In this document: positions 24,307 to 39,040 of the stretch, in pieces
How the letters are laid out: every line of letters starts with the position of its first letter
Numbering within the stretch: position 1 is the stretch's first letter
Assembly: GCA_004154925.1 (NCBI GenBank)
Contig: QJNS01000037.1
Location: forward strand, 338,824 to 402,823
Direction of reading: 5' to 3'
DNA: 64,000 nucleotides
Origin: Monosporascus cannonballus
Taxonomy: Eukaryota > Ascomycota > Sordariomycetes > Xylariales
The notes under the pieces: generated by a model
Seen by the model: only the letters and a program-made list of their open reading frames with translations
The model's database searches: none
Told to the model about the DNA's origin: nothing
Translations under genes and position numbers: made by a program

Positions 24307-24698
24307 TATGACGGCTAGACGGTTTAACCAACTATTAAACCTTAAGTCGACGGGTTTAAGTTAGCAGGAGTAACGTGGGAATCTGAGCAATAAATACAGT
24401 AACGTATTACGTCTCGTAATTCCAAAAATACCTTAAATAACGATATTATATTGCAAATTAAAATTATCTAAATTATGAAAATAATAAACATATATATCTT
24501 TATTTTGGCTTAAGTTATTTAACCGGCTGAAACCCTTAAGCCCCTTAAGCCCTTTAAGCCACCCGCTGGCTTAACCGGCTTAAAGATGTCAAGTCTTTGA
24601 GCCCTTTAAGCCAATTACGTAACTTTTTTGGCACGGTCGGATTTAAATGCCCAAGCTTTCCGACCGTTTAAGGAAATCAAGATCGTTAGGTTATAATA
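24307..24698 (-). repeat. Left LTR of the gypsy element
   Basis: This copy is 392 bp long. Its outer 110 bp or so keep normal composition, whereas its inner half is RIP-mutated. It contains palindromic CTTAAGCC repeats around 24530-24565 and an inverted pair GGCACGGTCGG ... CCGACCG near 24630-24665. Confidence 0.85.
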
Positions 24699-27600
24699 CG
24701 ATTTTTTCCTTTTCAAGATTTTTATCCTTAAAGATTATTTTATTTATTTATTTATTCCGGTAAATAATTTTTTTTTATATTTAACATATTAGGTCGTATC
24801 GAAAAATCTCGTTTTCGCAAACGTATTAACGTTTTTATTTTTGCAAAACGTATTATATTATTTGATTTTATTATACTTTAAGAAAACTTTTGTTTTCGTT
24901 ACCCTTTCGTCGGTATATCTTGCAAAACGTACCGTAATTCTGGGAAATACGGCCGCTATACGTAATACGGTAATTTTTACGATTTATTTGACCTTTCAGA
25001 ATTTAAGTACAAAAATTTTCTTAATAAGGAAAACCGTTTAAAACGTAAAAAAAAGCAAATTCGTAAAGCCTTTCGTAACGTTGTAAACAAATTAAATCGC
25101 CTGCAGAAATAACGGAAGTTGTTTGGCCGTCGTAAAATTAAAATGTTTCGTCGTAATATTTAAAGTACGGAAATAATAAAAAAGTTTAAACGTTTTAAAA
25201 AAGAACAAAAATAGTTAAAGGCGGTTATTATAGTTATTACGTTAACGTAAGTTACGGCCGATTAGCCCGACATCCCGGCTATTAATTGGTTAATTATTAA
25301 TTAAGATATACCCGTCGTTATTGGTAAAAGTTCTTTAATAGGCGTTAGGCGTTAATAAGATTTTTGGCGGGTTCCCAGGTATTTTCGAAATCCGGATATT
25401 TTTTTCATTTAATTAGGTATTAGATAAATCCGTTTTATTTTCGTATATTAAATTTTTTCTATTTCGTAGGTTTATTCGTTTTTTATTTTTATGTCGTTTT
25501 ATGTCGTATATATCTTGATTATATTTATTATCAATTCGAATAAGAAAATGTAAAAAATTAAATAAAATTTAATTTTTGATAAAAGTTTTAATTAATAATT
25601 ATTTTCTAAAATTTTTTTAATGATTTTGTATAGACCGATATATTTGAAATCGAAATTTTTATTAGGTTTTTTTTTAAATATTTTTTGTAATAAGGAAAAT
25701 TATTTTCCCTTTTTCGAAAAGTAATCTTTTTAATTTTTTCTGATTATAATATTTATTTATTTGATTTCGTACGAATTTTAGTTCTGTTTTTATTTTTTGG
25801 TATAATTATCGTAATTATTTTAACGTAAAAATTATTTTAATATTAATTAAATTATTATCGCATATTCGTCCATATATTTTTACGATAAAACCAAAATTTG
25901 CATTTATAAATATTATTTTAATATTTTCATAATAACTGGTATTATAAATTAGTTATACGATTAATAATGTTTTAACCTAGTTATTTTGTTCATAATTAAT
26001 GTAATATCGTAAATAAGTTTTTAAGGTTTGGTTTATTTGTTTTATTTATTTATTTATTTATAATTTAAATATGTTAAATAATTTATAATTTAAGCCAATT
26101 TATATTATTAGGCTTTGCCAAAACTTTAATATAAATATCGATCATTTATTTAAAATACATTTTATTAATAATCCGTATATATTAAATATATGTTTAAAGA
26201 AAATATATATTATTTGTTTATCGTTTATAGTTTTATAACATGGTAAAAAATAGGAAAATTTTGTAAATCGATTAATAATTACGAAAATGCTATTGTAATA
26301 TATTTTTGTAATTAAATTTTTTGATATACAAAATTTAGTAATAAAGTTAAATGTAATTAAATATTATGGTTATTTTATAATTAATAATAGCTGTAATTTT
26401 CCGTATGGTTTATGTTATATATTTTCGTTTTGGCGTAAATATCGTATTGCCGTATAATTTTTTATACCGTTAATTTTATTTTAGGAAAAGAATATATGCA
26501 TTAAAGCCGTTTTAAGGTTTTATAAATTCCTGGATATCCGTAAAACTAATATTCGTATTTTTTCGTATTAAATCCTTTTAATGTTTTTTTAGAATTTACA
26601 TTTTATTTGTTTTTTGGTTTTTTAAAAGACCGTTATTATACTGCTAGATTTTTTAATATATATCTAAAAATATTGCTCGAATTATCGCAATTTATCGTAA
26701 GCGTAAATAGTTTGTATAATAATATTAAAAATTATATAACTAATTTTAACCAATTTCTTTTCGAAATTTGGTCGCTTATTTAAAGCATTTATTTTATTAT
26801 TTTTTGAATCTTTTTTATAAATAATAATGAAATCGAAATTCGCCAATTTTTCCGCGTAACGAAATTGTTATTTTGTAAATTCCTTAATTATGGTAAATTG
26901 GATAAGATTTTGATAATCTATGTAAACCTTAATCTGGTATAAATTTCCTTTTAGAAAATATTTAAATTTTCGAAATACCATAATAATAGTCATAAATTCC
27001 TTATTTGGAATGCAGTAATTAAATTCGGTTCTTTTTAATTTGTACGAAAAAAATGCTATAAGGTACAATTTGCCTTAATTATTTTGTTATTTAATTATTA
27101 CGCTTAATATATAATCCGAAATATCGGTTTTTAACTTAATAAGATAATTTAAATCGTACATAATTAGTACTGGCTTGTTAATAATTGCATTTTTAATATT
27201 TTGAATTATTTTTTCCTTATCTGATATTTATTTAAATTCTTTTTTTTGTAAGATTTATTAAAAATATAATTATTTTGTTAAAATTCCGAATAAACTTTCT
27301 GTAATAGTTGGCAAATACGAGGAATATTTATACCTTTTTAATTATTATTGGCGTTTATTATTTTGTAACGGTAACTATTTTTTAGGGTGTATTTTAATAT
27401 GTTCTGGGATAATGATATATCCCAGATATTTTATTTCTTATATATAAAATTAATTCTTTTCCGCATTAATAAGTAGCTTTATATTTTTTAAAAGTTAAAA
27501 AACGTTATGAACGTATTTTACGTATATTTTTTCCGTTTCCGAAAAAATAAAAATATTGTCGAAATAGCAAATAAGGTAAATATTAAGGTATTTTCGTAAT

Positions 27601-30600
27601 ACGTAATTAATTATTCGCTAAAAAGTTAGTAATACGTTCGTAAATCCCATTAATATAACCAAATATTTAAATAATTTATATTTCGTTCGAAAGGTTATTT
27701 TTTATTCGTTTTTTTAATTTTAATAAGGTTATATCCAATTTTAAAATCGAATGCTATAAATTATTTGGTTCCATAAAATCTGTTTTTTATTTTTGTAATT
27801 AAGGATAATAATATTCGATTTTTAATAATAATATCGTTTAATTATCGATAATTAATTATAAGTCGTAGTTTTCTATTTTTTTAATACAAAGAATATTAGG
27901 TATTTTGCTGGTAATTTCGAAAATTGAATCCATTTTTTACATAACCGATCTTTTAGGTATTCTTTAAAAATACGTAATTTATTTCCGCTAAAGTTATAAA
28001 TAAGGTAAAACTTTGTCGAAAATCCTGTTTTGAAAATTATTTCATAATTTTATTTATTATGTTTTAATAATTTCGTATCAAGTTTTTTTAAAAAAAAACT
28101 GCTTATACTTATAATACTATAATAATATATTAATTAGATTTTTTAATCTTTGGGATTATTGTTATTTTAAATCATTATTTAATTGCTTTAATTTCGCTTT
28201 GATAGTAATAATAATACGTTATATTTTTTTCTTTAATGCCCGTTTTTGTTATGTTTTATCTTTTTAGATAATAAGGTTTTTATCGTATTTTTATACCTAT
28301 ATTCGTCGCCATTTTCGATCGAATATGAAGATTTTAATTTTTTTTTTTCGTTTATTAATAAGGAATAAAATAAACTTTATTTAGCCAATTTCGCTATTAA
28401 TCAAAATTCCGTATTAATGTATCCATAATAATCCTAAGATTATATCGGAATTTCCGAATAAAATAATATCGAAATTAATCGTTTAATATCGTCCTTTAAT
28501 AAAAATCTTCAGGTAATTAATTTCGCATATAACTTTTCCGTTATTATAAGCAAATTTCTGATTTTCGACATTTATTGCTATATAAGGTTTTAACTTATAT
28601 TTCCATAACAGTTTAAACTTATTAATTATATTTAGTTTAATATAATTCCCGCTTAAAGCTCCGTAATCTACCATTGCGATATATTAGTACGTTCCGATTT
28701 GTATTTCTAAAATAATAAGATTATTAACGTTTTTTATTTTTACATTTAAAACTTTTTTTAAGTATTTTTTTTAATTTCTTTGGGTTTCGTTATTTTGCGG
28801 CTTTTTTATAGGTAACCTTTTTTTTAATTTTTATTCGAATTTATTAAGTCTTATTTATATTTTTTCGTTTAACGCGTTAAGTTGTTATATTTATTATTGT
28901 TACCGGTATATTATTCCTTTAAACCGTATTAATTGTTCTTAATTTTGCTATAGTTTTTTTCCTTATCGAAGAAATTATTTTCTTATATTTATAATTACAT
29001 CCCATTATATATTATCTTAATTATCGTTTTAAAAATCTTTTATAAATTAATGTATTTTTAATAGTTTTTTTTTCGTAAAAATCTATAATAAATACCAATT
29101 AAAAATAAAAATCCGTAATAATTTTCTAATAATACTTTTTACCGTACGTTAAATTAATTTCTTTTCCGTTTGGTAATTATATTATTTATAATAATAAAAG
29201 AAATTTTCTTACGGGCATTTTTTTTCGGGCCAGCTTTTTGCTTTAGCCAATTGCTGGATATTTTTTAGGGTTATGATTTAACATTATTAATATTATTGCT
29301 TATCGTCTTTATTATTCCCGGTACGGTTTAAAAAATTAAATCTTTTATAATATATATAGATAATTCGTTCGTAAATATATTATTTCCATTTTTCGTAATC
29401 GGAATATTTTTGTCGTCGGTAATATATGGCGTATATTTTGCCGTATCGATTAAAAGTTTCGGGACAAACTTTTTTTATCCAATTCTAATATTTACGTAAT
29501 TATCCTTATAATATTTTTTATTATGTTCGCGATATTTATTAAATTAGCTTTTTGGCCTTTTATATTTTTCGTTAAATTTTTTATTATAATAATTCTTATT
29601 GGACCTTTTGTTATAAACCTAATATATGTTTGGCTTAAATTATATTAATAATTTTGGTATCGTTTTTTTAATTATTTCTGGATTATTTCTCGGATATAGG
29701 TATTTAATTATCTTATTATAATTTTTTGAGCTTTTTATATTTATAAGTCTTATATCTTATTTTGTTATAATTAAAGTATTTAATTTGGCTTTAATTTTGT
29801 TTATAAATAACGTTAAATTTTATAGGTTCTGGCATTATTTTATAAGAAATAAAAGGTACATTTTGTTTTTTTCTTTAGTTAAACTTGTTATATCTCAAAT
29901 ATAAAATATATTATCCTTTTTTTGTTATTTTTCAAATTATTAATTATTAATTTTAATTATTTTTGCAATATACCGGTTTAAAGTAATTGATCGCTTAATT
30001 TAAATAATCCTATTTTTATATTATTTTTTAATTTTTTTAAAAATATTTTAATAAAAACGTTAATTTTATCGTTTCCTTATTTTGCCTTAACTATAAAGCT
30101 TTTAAAGATTACGGCATATTTGGACGTAGGTTTTTTTTTATTAAAATTGCAGAAATTATTAAACCGTAAATCGTTTTTTATCCGGATTACCAAAATTATT
30201 ACGTACCTTAATTTCAAAATTGGTATAAAATAAAAAGATCTTATTAATAAAATCCTTTTTATTCAACTTTTTTATTTCTAAAAAATTCCTTATAACGGGT
30301 TTAAATTAATTAATAATATTTTCCATTAGGCATATTCCTATTACTAAAACCTAATCCGCAAGGTCGTTAAAATTTAAAAAAAATAAAAATAAATTCGTAC
30401 TTAAATTAAAAAGGTTTAAAAGTTTCTTTTTTCATTATAAGATTCCGGCTTTTTAAATTTTATGCAGGCGAAAAAAGCTTACGTAAATGGCCTAACCTTA
30501 ATTTGCCGGATTTCTTTTTTTAATTCCCAAATTTAAGCTTAAAATTATTAAATAAGAATTTCTTAAGCATTAATCGATATTTTAACAATATTAAATATTG

Positions 30601-30640
30601 CTTAGAATTTAACGATATTATAAAATAAAAACTTGTAACG

Positions 30641-31032
30641 TATAACGGTTAAACTGTTTAATTAATTATTAAACTTTAAGTTAACGGATTTATATTAATA
30701 AAAATATTTTAAGAATTTAAATAATAAATATAATAAGGTATTATGTTTTGTAATTTTAAAAATACTTTAAGTAATAATATTATATTATAAATTAAAGTTA
30801 TTTAAATTATGGAAATAATAAACGTATATATCCTTATTTTGGCTCAAACCATTTAACCGGCTCAAACCCTTAAGCCCCTTAAGCCCCTTAAGCCATCCGC
30901 TGGCTCAACCGGCTTAAAGGTGCTAAGCCTTTGAGCCCTTTGAGCCAATCACATAACCTTCTTGGCACGGTCGGGCTTGGGTGCCCAAGCTCTCCGACCG
31001 TTTAGGGAAGCCAAGATGGTTAGGTCATAACA
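30641..31032 (-). repeat. Right LTR of the gypsy element
   Basis: This copy is 392 bp long. Its inner half (30641-30830) is RIP-mutated and its outer half is almost unmutated, the mirror image of the left LTR. It ends CATAACA and is followed by the target duplication ATAAT at 31033-31037. Confidence 0.88.
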
Positions 31033-31037
31033 ATAAT

Positions 31038-31262
31038 CGGTTTAACAGTCCTTCTCGAAGTCCGCCTCCTCCTCCCACCGTCGGGCTGCATCGAACGCAT
31101 CAAGACTGCCGCTTTTGCCTTGTTATACCGTAACTCCTCTATTCTGTACTCAACAAACCTCGCTGAGAGGCGATCGGCTGAAATACGGCCATTCAAGCCG
31201 GCCGATCGGGCAGCCTTACTTCTTGCCAAACCCCTAGGACATCTGCGCTGAGAGTTCCGAAA
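31038..31262. other. Upstream region of the NLR-like gene
   Basis: About 225 bp of ordinary composition separate the gypsy target duplication from the NLR-like start codon. The gypsy insertion therefore sits in, or just upstream of, the promoter of that gene. Confidence 0.45.
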
Positions 31263-33351
31263 ATGCTGAAGCGAAATATAGAGATTGGTGAGGACGAAGC
31301 ACCTGTGTTTGGCGAGCCGAAAAGGAGAAAGACAGATCACAAATCTCACTCCACAGGCTTGACGCATGACAACTACACTGTGGGGTGGGTCTGCGCGCTG
31401 CCCAAGGAGCAGACCGCGGCAACGGCTATGCTGGATCAGAGATACGCTGATCTCCCGAAGCCATCCAACGATCCTAACAAGTATACGCTAAGGTCCATCG
31501 GCAAACATAACATTGTCATAGCGTGTCTGCCTAAAGGCAAGATCGGAACTATTCCAGCAGCGACTATGGCCGCCCGGATGATCTCCACTTTTCCGTCCGT
31601 CAAGTTCGGCCGTATGGTTGGCATCGGCGGCGGCATTCCACCCAAAGTTAGGCTTGGCGATATGGTGGTCGGTATACCTGTCAGCCAATTTCCTGGCGTG
31701 GTTCAATGGGACTCCGGCAAGGCAAAAGAAGGCGGCAGCTTCGAACGGACCGGGGCGCTAGACAATCCACCTACATGACTGCTCACGGCCTTGACAAAAC
31801 TGGAGACGGAACATAAATTGACCGGATCCAAGATACCAGAGTATCTAGACACAATGACAAAGAGGTGGCCAAAACTGGCGCCGAAGTATCTAAGGTCTAA
31901 ATCGCTCGAGGATGTGTTGTTCAAAGCAGATTACAGCCATGTCAACAAGAACACCGCAGATTACGAAGCCACCGCGTACAATACCGACGGGGACGAGGAA
32001 GAAGAGAATTGCCGATTCTGCGATAGAACCAAAGTTGTCAAGAGGAAGCCCAGGGAGATGCGTGTGCATTACGGTCTGATCGCATCTGGTAATCAGGTTA
32101 TCAAAGACGCTACCTTTCGAGATAAACTCAACAGAGATCTGGGTGGTAATGTTCTTTGCGTCGAAATGGAAGCAGCGGGCCTTATAAACAATTTCCCATG
32201 CATCGTCATCCGAGGAATCTGCGACTACGCCGATTCGCATAAGAACAAAGACTGGCAGGAGTACGTAGCGGCTGTAGCTGCGGCGTTTGCGAGGGAACTT
32301 CTGGAATATGTACAGCCAAGTGAGGTTGACAGAGAGCGCCCGGTGAAGGACATTCTCCAGAGTTAGTCATCCTCGAGTCCTGTCAAGTTTCAGTAGCTAA
32401 CTTCTAATGATATATTAGTTCGTGAGATTTTATCCAGAACCGAGGCAAATGTCGAATCGGTGAAGTCCAAGCTGGACACGAAAGAAGACTTTGAAATCCT
32501 CAATTGGCTTACACCAATCGACTATGGTCCTCAACATAGTGATTTCCTCAGGAGGCGACAACCAGGGACTGGGCAGTGGGCTTCTCGATTCAGCCGAATA
32601 CCAGACTTGGATAAACATGGACAAGCAAACATTGTTTTGCCCGGGTATCCCAGCGGCAGGGGAAAACGATCCTTACATCGATCTTGGTCGACGACCTCAG
32701 CAAAAAATTCCAGAGCGACCAGAACATTGGATTTACCTATATCTACTGCATCTTCCAGAGGCGAGACGAGCAGAACGTTGACAACTTGCTAGCGAGTCTG
32801 CTGAAACAACTAGCTCAGCGCCAGCCTATTCTGCCATGTAGCTTTGTCGTGGAATAGGGGTATCTGTGTTAGTCATCAAGGTCCACAGCACCCGGAAGAA
32901 CCTTATTCCGGCGCTCCCACAGTATATAGAGAGCTTCCTAGCTACCGCTCCTTGGAGCTCAATTCTAGTCGGACGATTATCACTTCCCACACTCTATGCA
33001 ACCTTTTCTCGCGATCAGCCTAACTGTGACAAGCTTGAAAAATCTTTATGATCGATACAAAACGGGACGGACGCGACCTTTACTCGAAGAAACCCTGAAA
33101 GTTCTCCAGTCGGTTGCTTCCATGTATTCCAGAGTTTTCGTTGTGGTTGACGCACTTGACGAATGCCAAGCATCGGACGGCTGCCGGAAGAGGCTCCTAA
33201 AAGAAATCCTCGCGCTCCGGAATACATGTCGAGCAAATATATTTGCAACTTGTCGGGTTAACGATGAGATCGCCGCGGCATTTACTGGGGCTACATCTCT
33301 GAAAATCCATGCAAGGGATGACGACATAGGTGCATATCTCGATGAGCGGAT

Positions 33352-33600
33352 TGTCAGACCCGGCTGAAGTCGATCAAACAGCTAAGCCTTGGCTTAGTTT
33401 GATCACCTACTGAAACAAGGCTACTTTATGCACCCCCGGTATCTTTTCCTCTTAGTTACAGTTGTATTTACATATATAAAAGGAAAGTTCGTTACCCTCA
33501 TTTTCTAACTAGGACCTTCTAAAGGTTATGCAACCTTTAATATACCTTTTTTTTAGTTATATATTTCTGTATATAATACAGGGTCTTATAGTTATAAGCC
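33352..33600 (+). repeat. Left LTR of the copia element
   Basis: This copy is 249 bp long. The first 110-120 bp match the right LTR almost perfectly, while the rest carries dense C-to-T and G-to-A changes (for example, GGGTCTCACA has become GGGTCTTATA). Confidence 0.88.
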
Positions 33601-36600
33601 CGGTTCACATTTTTTTTTAGCTACGCTTTAATATACTTATTATATACGTTCTGTTAAAACTATTCGGAACTTCGTTATCGCTTTTGCGGTACATTTACTA
33701 CTTTATTACCAAAAATGTTTATCGCTTAATTATTACGTTTTTAATTATCTTAGCCCGTTTATTTTTTGCATTACTTTTAAAATCATAATTACCTAATTAA
33801 TAAACCTTAACGAATTTTTTTAAAACGCGTTTTTAAATATTTATTTAAGAAAAAAACCCTTAAAAATATAATATTTTTAAATTTTACGTTAATATAAAAA
33901 CTAATATATTATAGGTATATATTAATCTTAGCGTAACTTAAATACCATTTTTATTAACGATACCAATTTTTTTAAACTTTATTATTTTTAAAATAAAATA
34001 ATTAATAAATATATCTTAAATGGCTTAAATTATTCGAAATTCAAAAGGGCCGTAAAAATATATAATAAAAAATAATTTTTATATATTATTTAGAAAAAGA
34101 TATTTATTAAAATTAATATATTACTAAATTAATCCGTTTATTTTGATTATTATTAGGTATATTAGAAAAAAATTATATTTCAAAAGAAATTAATTATTTT
34201 AAAAAATAAATTTAAACTTAATAATAATGTTCGAATTTACGAAATTAACGTTCGATATAAGTAAACATTAAAAATTAATAAGATCCAAATAAATACTTAA
34301 TTATTTATATATTAGAAAATATATATTAAAATTACAGAATTTCAAATTCCGGCCATTATAAGTTATTACGGTTATTTTAATTTTTTAAAAATTATTAATA
34401 TTTATTTACTTAATTTTTTTATTACTTAAATTGTTATAATAAAAAGAATTATATTCGAAAATAAAAACTTTATTAAATTATTATTCGTATAAAAATTAAT
34501 AAAACGGTTCTGAAGTTATATAAAGCTAAAAAAGGCTTAAAACATTAATATAAAATAATTATTACGAGAAAAATTTAGCGTTATTTTAAATAAAATTTTT
34601 TAATTAAATAAAAAACGTTAATAACCGTAATATCAGCCGTAAAAAATAATTATTATTATTATAATTATTTAATAAAAAATATTTATATGAAAAATTATAT
34701 TTTTTTAAAAAATATTTTTATATTTCTAAAAAAATTAAATTTTTAAAATAAACCGAAAACTTTAATTTTAAAAAGAATAAATAAATACATTTCGAACGGA
34801 ATTTACGGATTAAAAACTGCTATTAAATATATTTAAAATAATAATAAATTATCGGCCTCTTAATTAATTTTAATATTTTTATTAAAAAAACTTTTATAAG
34901 TTCATAAGTTAATAACGTTATTACTGAATATAACTTAAAAATATTTATATTATTAAATATTTATTTTAACTTTTATATAAAAAATTATAAAATTAACGGA
35001 AAGCTTTTAACCGAAAAAAATATTGAGATATTATAAATAAAAATATATAAAAAATTATATTTATTATATCGTCAAAAACATTTAATACTTTGTTTTTAAA
35101 AAATTATTTTTATATTTTTAAAATATATATTAAATTAATTTCGCATAAATTTTTTTAATAGGTCGGAATTTATTAAAATTACGAAATCGACGTTATATAT
35201 TATAAGGTATTAAATATAAAAATAATTTAAGTTAATTAAATCGAATGCCAACTTATTATATATTATATTAAAATAATGCCGAAAAATAACGATAACGATA
35301 TTATTTTAATAATTTTTGCAGTAATCGAAAAAAAGCCTATTATTATTATCCCGAAAAACGAAAATAATTTAAAAAATAAAATTATTTTTAAAAATAAAAA
35401 CGAAAATTTCGTTTTAAAACTTTTAATTTAAAAAATTTTATTTCCAAACTTAATTTTATAACAGAAACTTTACGGCAATAATTCCTAATTTCCTTTAAAG
35501 CTTTTAAAAAAACATTACGATATAATATTAAAAATTAACTGAATTAAATTTACGTATATTCGAAAAAAAATAATATATATAATTATTGAAACGAAAATCC
35601 ATTTATTTTTAACGATTTAATATTAAAATTATTAAATTATTAAAGTATAAAAAAATATTACGATAATAATAAATTAAAAAAATTAAACTTTTTAATATAA
35701 TATACCTTAATTTTTTTCGAATTTAATAATATTTTTAACGGACGTACGAAAACGTTAATTATTATTCATTTAATTATTAAAATTAAAATTAATTATACCT
35801 TAAAATAAAAAAAATACGTTTTAATTATGTTAATAAATATAATAATTTTCTTTAAAAAATAATTCCATATTAAAGTTAAAATAATTATATTAAACGGTAA
35901 ACTTTTTTTCGAAAATAAATTCCGAAAATAACTTTTAAATATAAATATATTTTATAAATTTTTGTTTTTATATATTAAAAAATTTAGAAGCGTTTAAAAA
36001 CGTACCGGAAATATAATTATTATAAAAATGTATTATTTAATTATTAATAATAATTTTTTTTCCGATTTATAATCCAAAATAATAAAAATAATTATATATA
36101 TTATTAATCGTATATTTATTTAAACTTTAGATTAAAAAATCTTTATCTAAATTTTTAATACATAATTAATTAAAAAAATAAAATATTTATTTTTGAAAAA
36201 AGCTTAAAAATAAATATTATAAATATCGTTTTTTTCGGATTAAAAGCTTATACGCTGACGGAAATAATTTATCAAAATATAAAATGCTTAAAAAATTAAA
36301 TTTTAAAACGTATATCGGTTATTTCGTAAAATATATAACTAATAATATATATCGGGTATAGATTTTTTCGTAATAATATATTATTATTATTAGAGATATA
36401 ATTTTTAACGAAATAAAAAAATATTAAAATAAATAAAAGAAATTTTCGTTCGAAATCGCAAAATTAAACGACCAAATTAATAATATCTTTATTCTACCTA
36501 TAATAATAATTTTCTTCAAAACGTTTAAAATTATTTTTAATAATAATTCTTTAAAAATAAATATTATTAAAAAATTTAATAATTTAATAAAACAAAATAA

Positions 36601-38817
36601 ATTTAAAAAAATTATTTATAATATTATCGTAATAATTATAAATTCCTTTAATTAAAAGGTTTTATAAAAAATTTAAAAAGAAAATAAAATTTAATAATTT
36701 TTATAAAATTATTTCGAATAAAAATTCCTTTAATTTGGCAATTAATAATAATTTCGAAAAAAATATTTTAAATATTATTAATAAAACGGATAATTTAGAA
36801 CGCAAAATTAAATAACTTTATTTACTTATACCGAAAATTTTTTAACTTTTAAAAAAGTTTTTAATAATATTATATATTATTATTAAATAAAGTTTAAAAT
36901 ATATTATTAAAATTTTTTTAATTACGGTAATACCGTACCGAAGTAAATATCCTAAATTAATTAATTATTATTAATTTTAAAACGTACAACGGAAAAGAAA
37001 ATTATCTTCGGCTAATATTAATTATAAATTAAAATTGGAAAAACATAATATATATTTAATAATTTTTAATATTATTTTCCTAATTATAATTAAATATAAT
37101 TATTTATATTGTATTAATTTTTTAAAAAAATTAATAAACAATTATATAATATAAATACGTTAAAAATTAAAAAGTAGTTATATAGAAAAATTAAAATTAA
37201 ATATATTAAACAAAATAATTAATTACCGTTGCCTTATTATAAAAAATAGTTTAAAATATAAATCTTAATAGTATTTTTCCGTTAATATAAATATTTATAT
37301 ATAAATTTAATAAATACGTAATTTTTTAGAAATTTAAAGTTAAAATAATTATCTATAATAATTTTTAACTTTATAAAAATTTTAACGCTTATATTTTTAC
37401 GTTAATAAAAAAATTTTCCGTATATTTATAATTATTATAATTTAATTTAATGTCGTTAATACATTTTTATATAATAATTTCGATAAATTAATATATATAT
37501 ATTTCTTATAAAAGTTCGTACGTTTAGGTTTTTATTTAAGGTTTTGGAAAACCTTATATAACTTAAAATAGTTTTAATTTTTATAATAATAAAATTTAAC
37601 GGTAAAATTAAAAATAATTAAAATTAAAATTAATTCCAAATAACTTATATATTATAATTAATAATTAATTAATATTATTTTTTATTAACGATATAATTAT
37701 AATATATAAAATTCTCAATATAATACGTATTAAAAAATGTTTAACAAAATTAATATAATGTTTTTATATTAATAAATTATAAAATTTATAATAATTTTTT
37801 AAAATACATATTTAATAAAATTACGTAATTAGGAAATTATAATTATTATAAAATATTTATTAGAAAAAATTATATATACGTTTTAAATTATTTAAGTTCG
37901 GAAAACGTTATTTTAAAGTTTTTATATAAAAAATCTTAAAAAATATTAAAATAAAATATTAATAACGTTTAAAAATTTATATTTTGAAAAAATTAAAAAC
38001 TTATTATATAAAATTATTATTATTCGCCCGGATTCAATTAAAATTATTTTTTATTTATTTCGTTATTATAAAAACTTTAGTTTTATATATTTTAATATTA
38101 TTAACGAAATTATTTTTTATATTTATTTTATGTATATTTTAATTTTAAAATTTAAAAGTAACGAAAATCCTAATATATAATTAGTTTTATATACTAATAA
38201 CGCCTTATTTATAAATAATTTTAAGCGGAAAAACTTTTAAAAATTCGTATTATTATTTTTCGATAATTTTATCGAATAAAAAGCTAATAAGTAAAAAATA
38301 ATTATTATTTTCAATACGGAAATTAAATTATTAATTTTATTATAAATTATTAAAAAGCCTTTTTTATATTAAAGTTATTTAAAGTTATTAAGTTAAAATT
38401 AGGCGAAAATTTAATTATTTAAGTAAATAATAAGTAAATAATATAGTTAATTATTAAAAACATTATACGTTTAATTATAAAATTAAAATATATAAATATC
38501 CATAATTATTGGTTTTACGAAATTTACGTAATAAAAAAATAAGGATTAAATAAATATTTATTAATATTATAATAGTAAATAATTTAATTAAGCCTTTAAA
38601 ATTTTAATAACATTAAAAGTTCGTTAAGTTATTAAATTTTCGGGATATTATTTTAAGGTTAAAAAAAACTTAAAAAATATTAATTTATCTTAAGTATTAC
38701 TTAATAACGGAAAATTATTACCTTTATTTTCTTTTATCGCTTTTTCCTTTACCATTTTTATATTTTTATCTTTAAACGATTTTAAAAATAAAATTAATAA
38801 GGAAATTTTTTAATAAA

Positions 38818-38888
38818 ATTTCTATAGTTTAACGGTATAATATTAAGTTTTAATACTTAAAGGCATAAATTCGAATCCCATTAGAAGT
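38818..38888 (+). ncRNA. tRNA-like fossil inside the copia element
   Basis: A 71-nt stretch can be drawn as a tRNA cloverleaf. The 5' ATTTCTA pairs with 3' TAGAAGT apart from one RIP-type mismatch, there is a TAGTTTAACGGTATAAT D-arm-like segment, a TTAAGT...ACTTAA anticodon stem (5 bp), and a perfect TTCGAAT loop followed by CCCAT. The partner strand of the T stem is ATAAA, which three G-to-A changes would explain. The anticodon loop has six bases, so identity cannot be read. It lies 150 bp before the right LTR. It is certainly not functional; whether it was a captured tRNA or chance is open. Confidence 0.35.
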
Positions 38889-39040
38889 TTCGGAGGTGTA
38901 TCGTAAAAAATACTTTATAACGTATCTCCCCAATTTTTATTTTCCTTATTTTTATTATAAATACTACGGTATTTCCTTTTTGAGCACTTATTTAATATCG
39001 TGAGAACTTTAGCTGTTAGTTCCTAACAGCTGGGGGGGTA

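Larger units (their letters stand above)
24307..31032 (-). mobile_element. RIP-degraded Ty3/gypsy LTR retrotransposon, 6.7 kb
   Basis: Two direct repeats of identical length (392 bp; 24307-24698 and 30641-31032) flank an AT-rich interior, and ATAAT occurs on both sides (24302-24306 and 31033-31037), the 5-bp integration duplication. LTR ends were TG...CA; the left copy now begins TATGACGG and ends TTATAATA, consistent with TG-to-TA and CA-to-TA changes. On the minus strand, a stop-free segment at 27068-26868 reads like a gypsy RNase H/reverse-transcriptase connection (pattern FSYKLKRTE...YCIPNKEF...VYIDYQNL), and 28674-28483 resembles the aspartic protease start (DYGA in place of D-S/T-G-A). 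So the element is transcribed from right to left, with protease before RNase H as in Ty3/gypsy. All frames are full of stops; it cannot be active. Confidence 0.85.
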
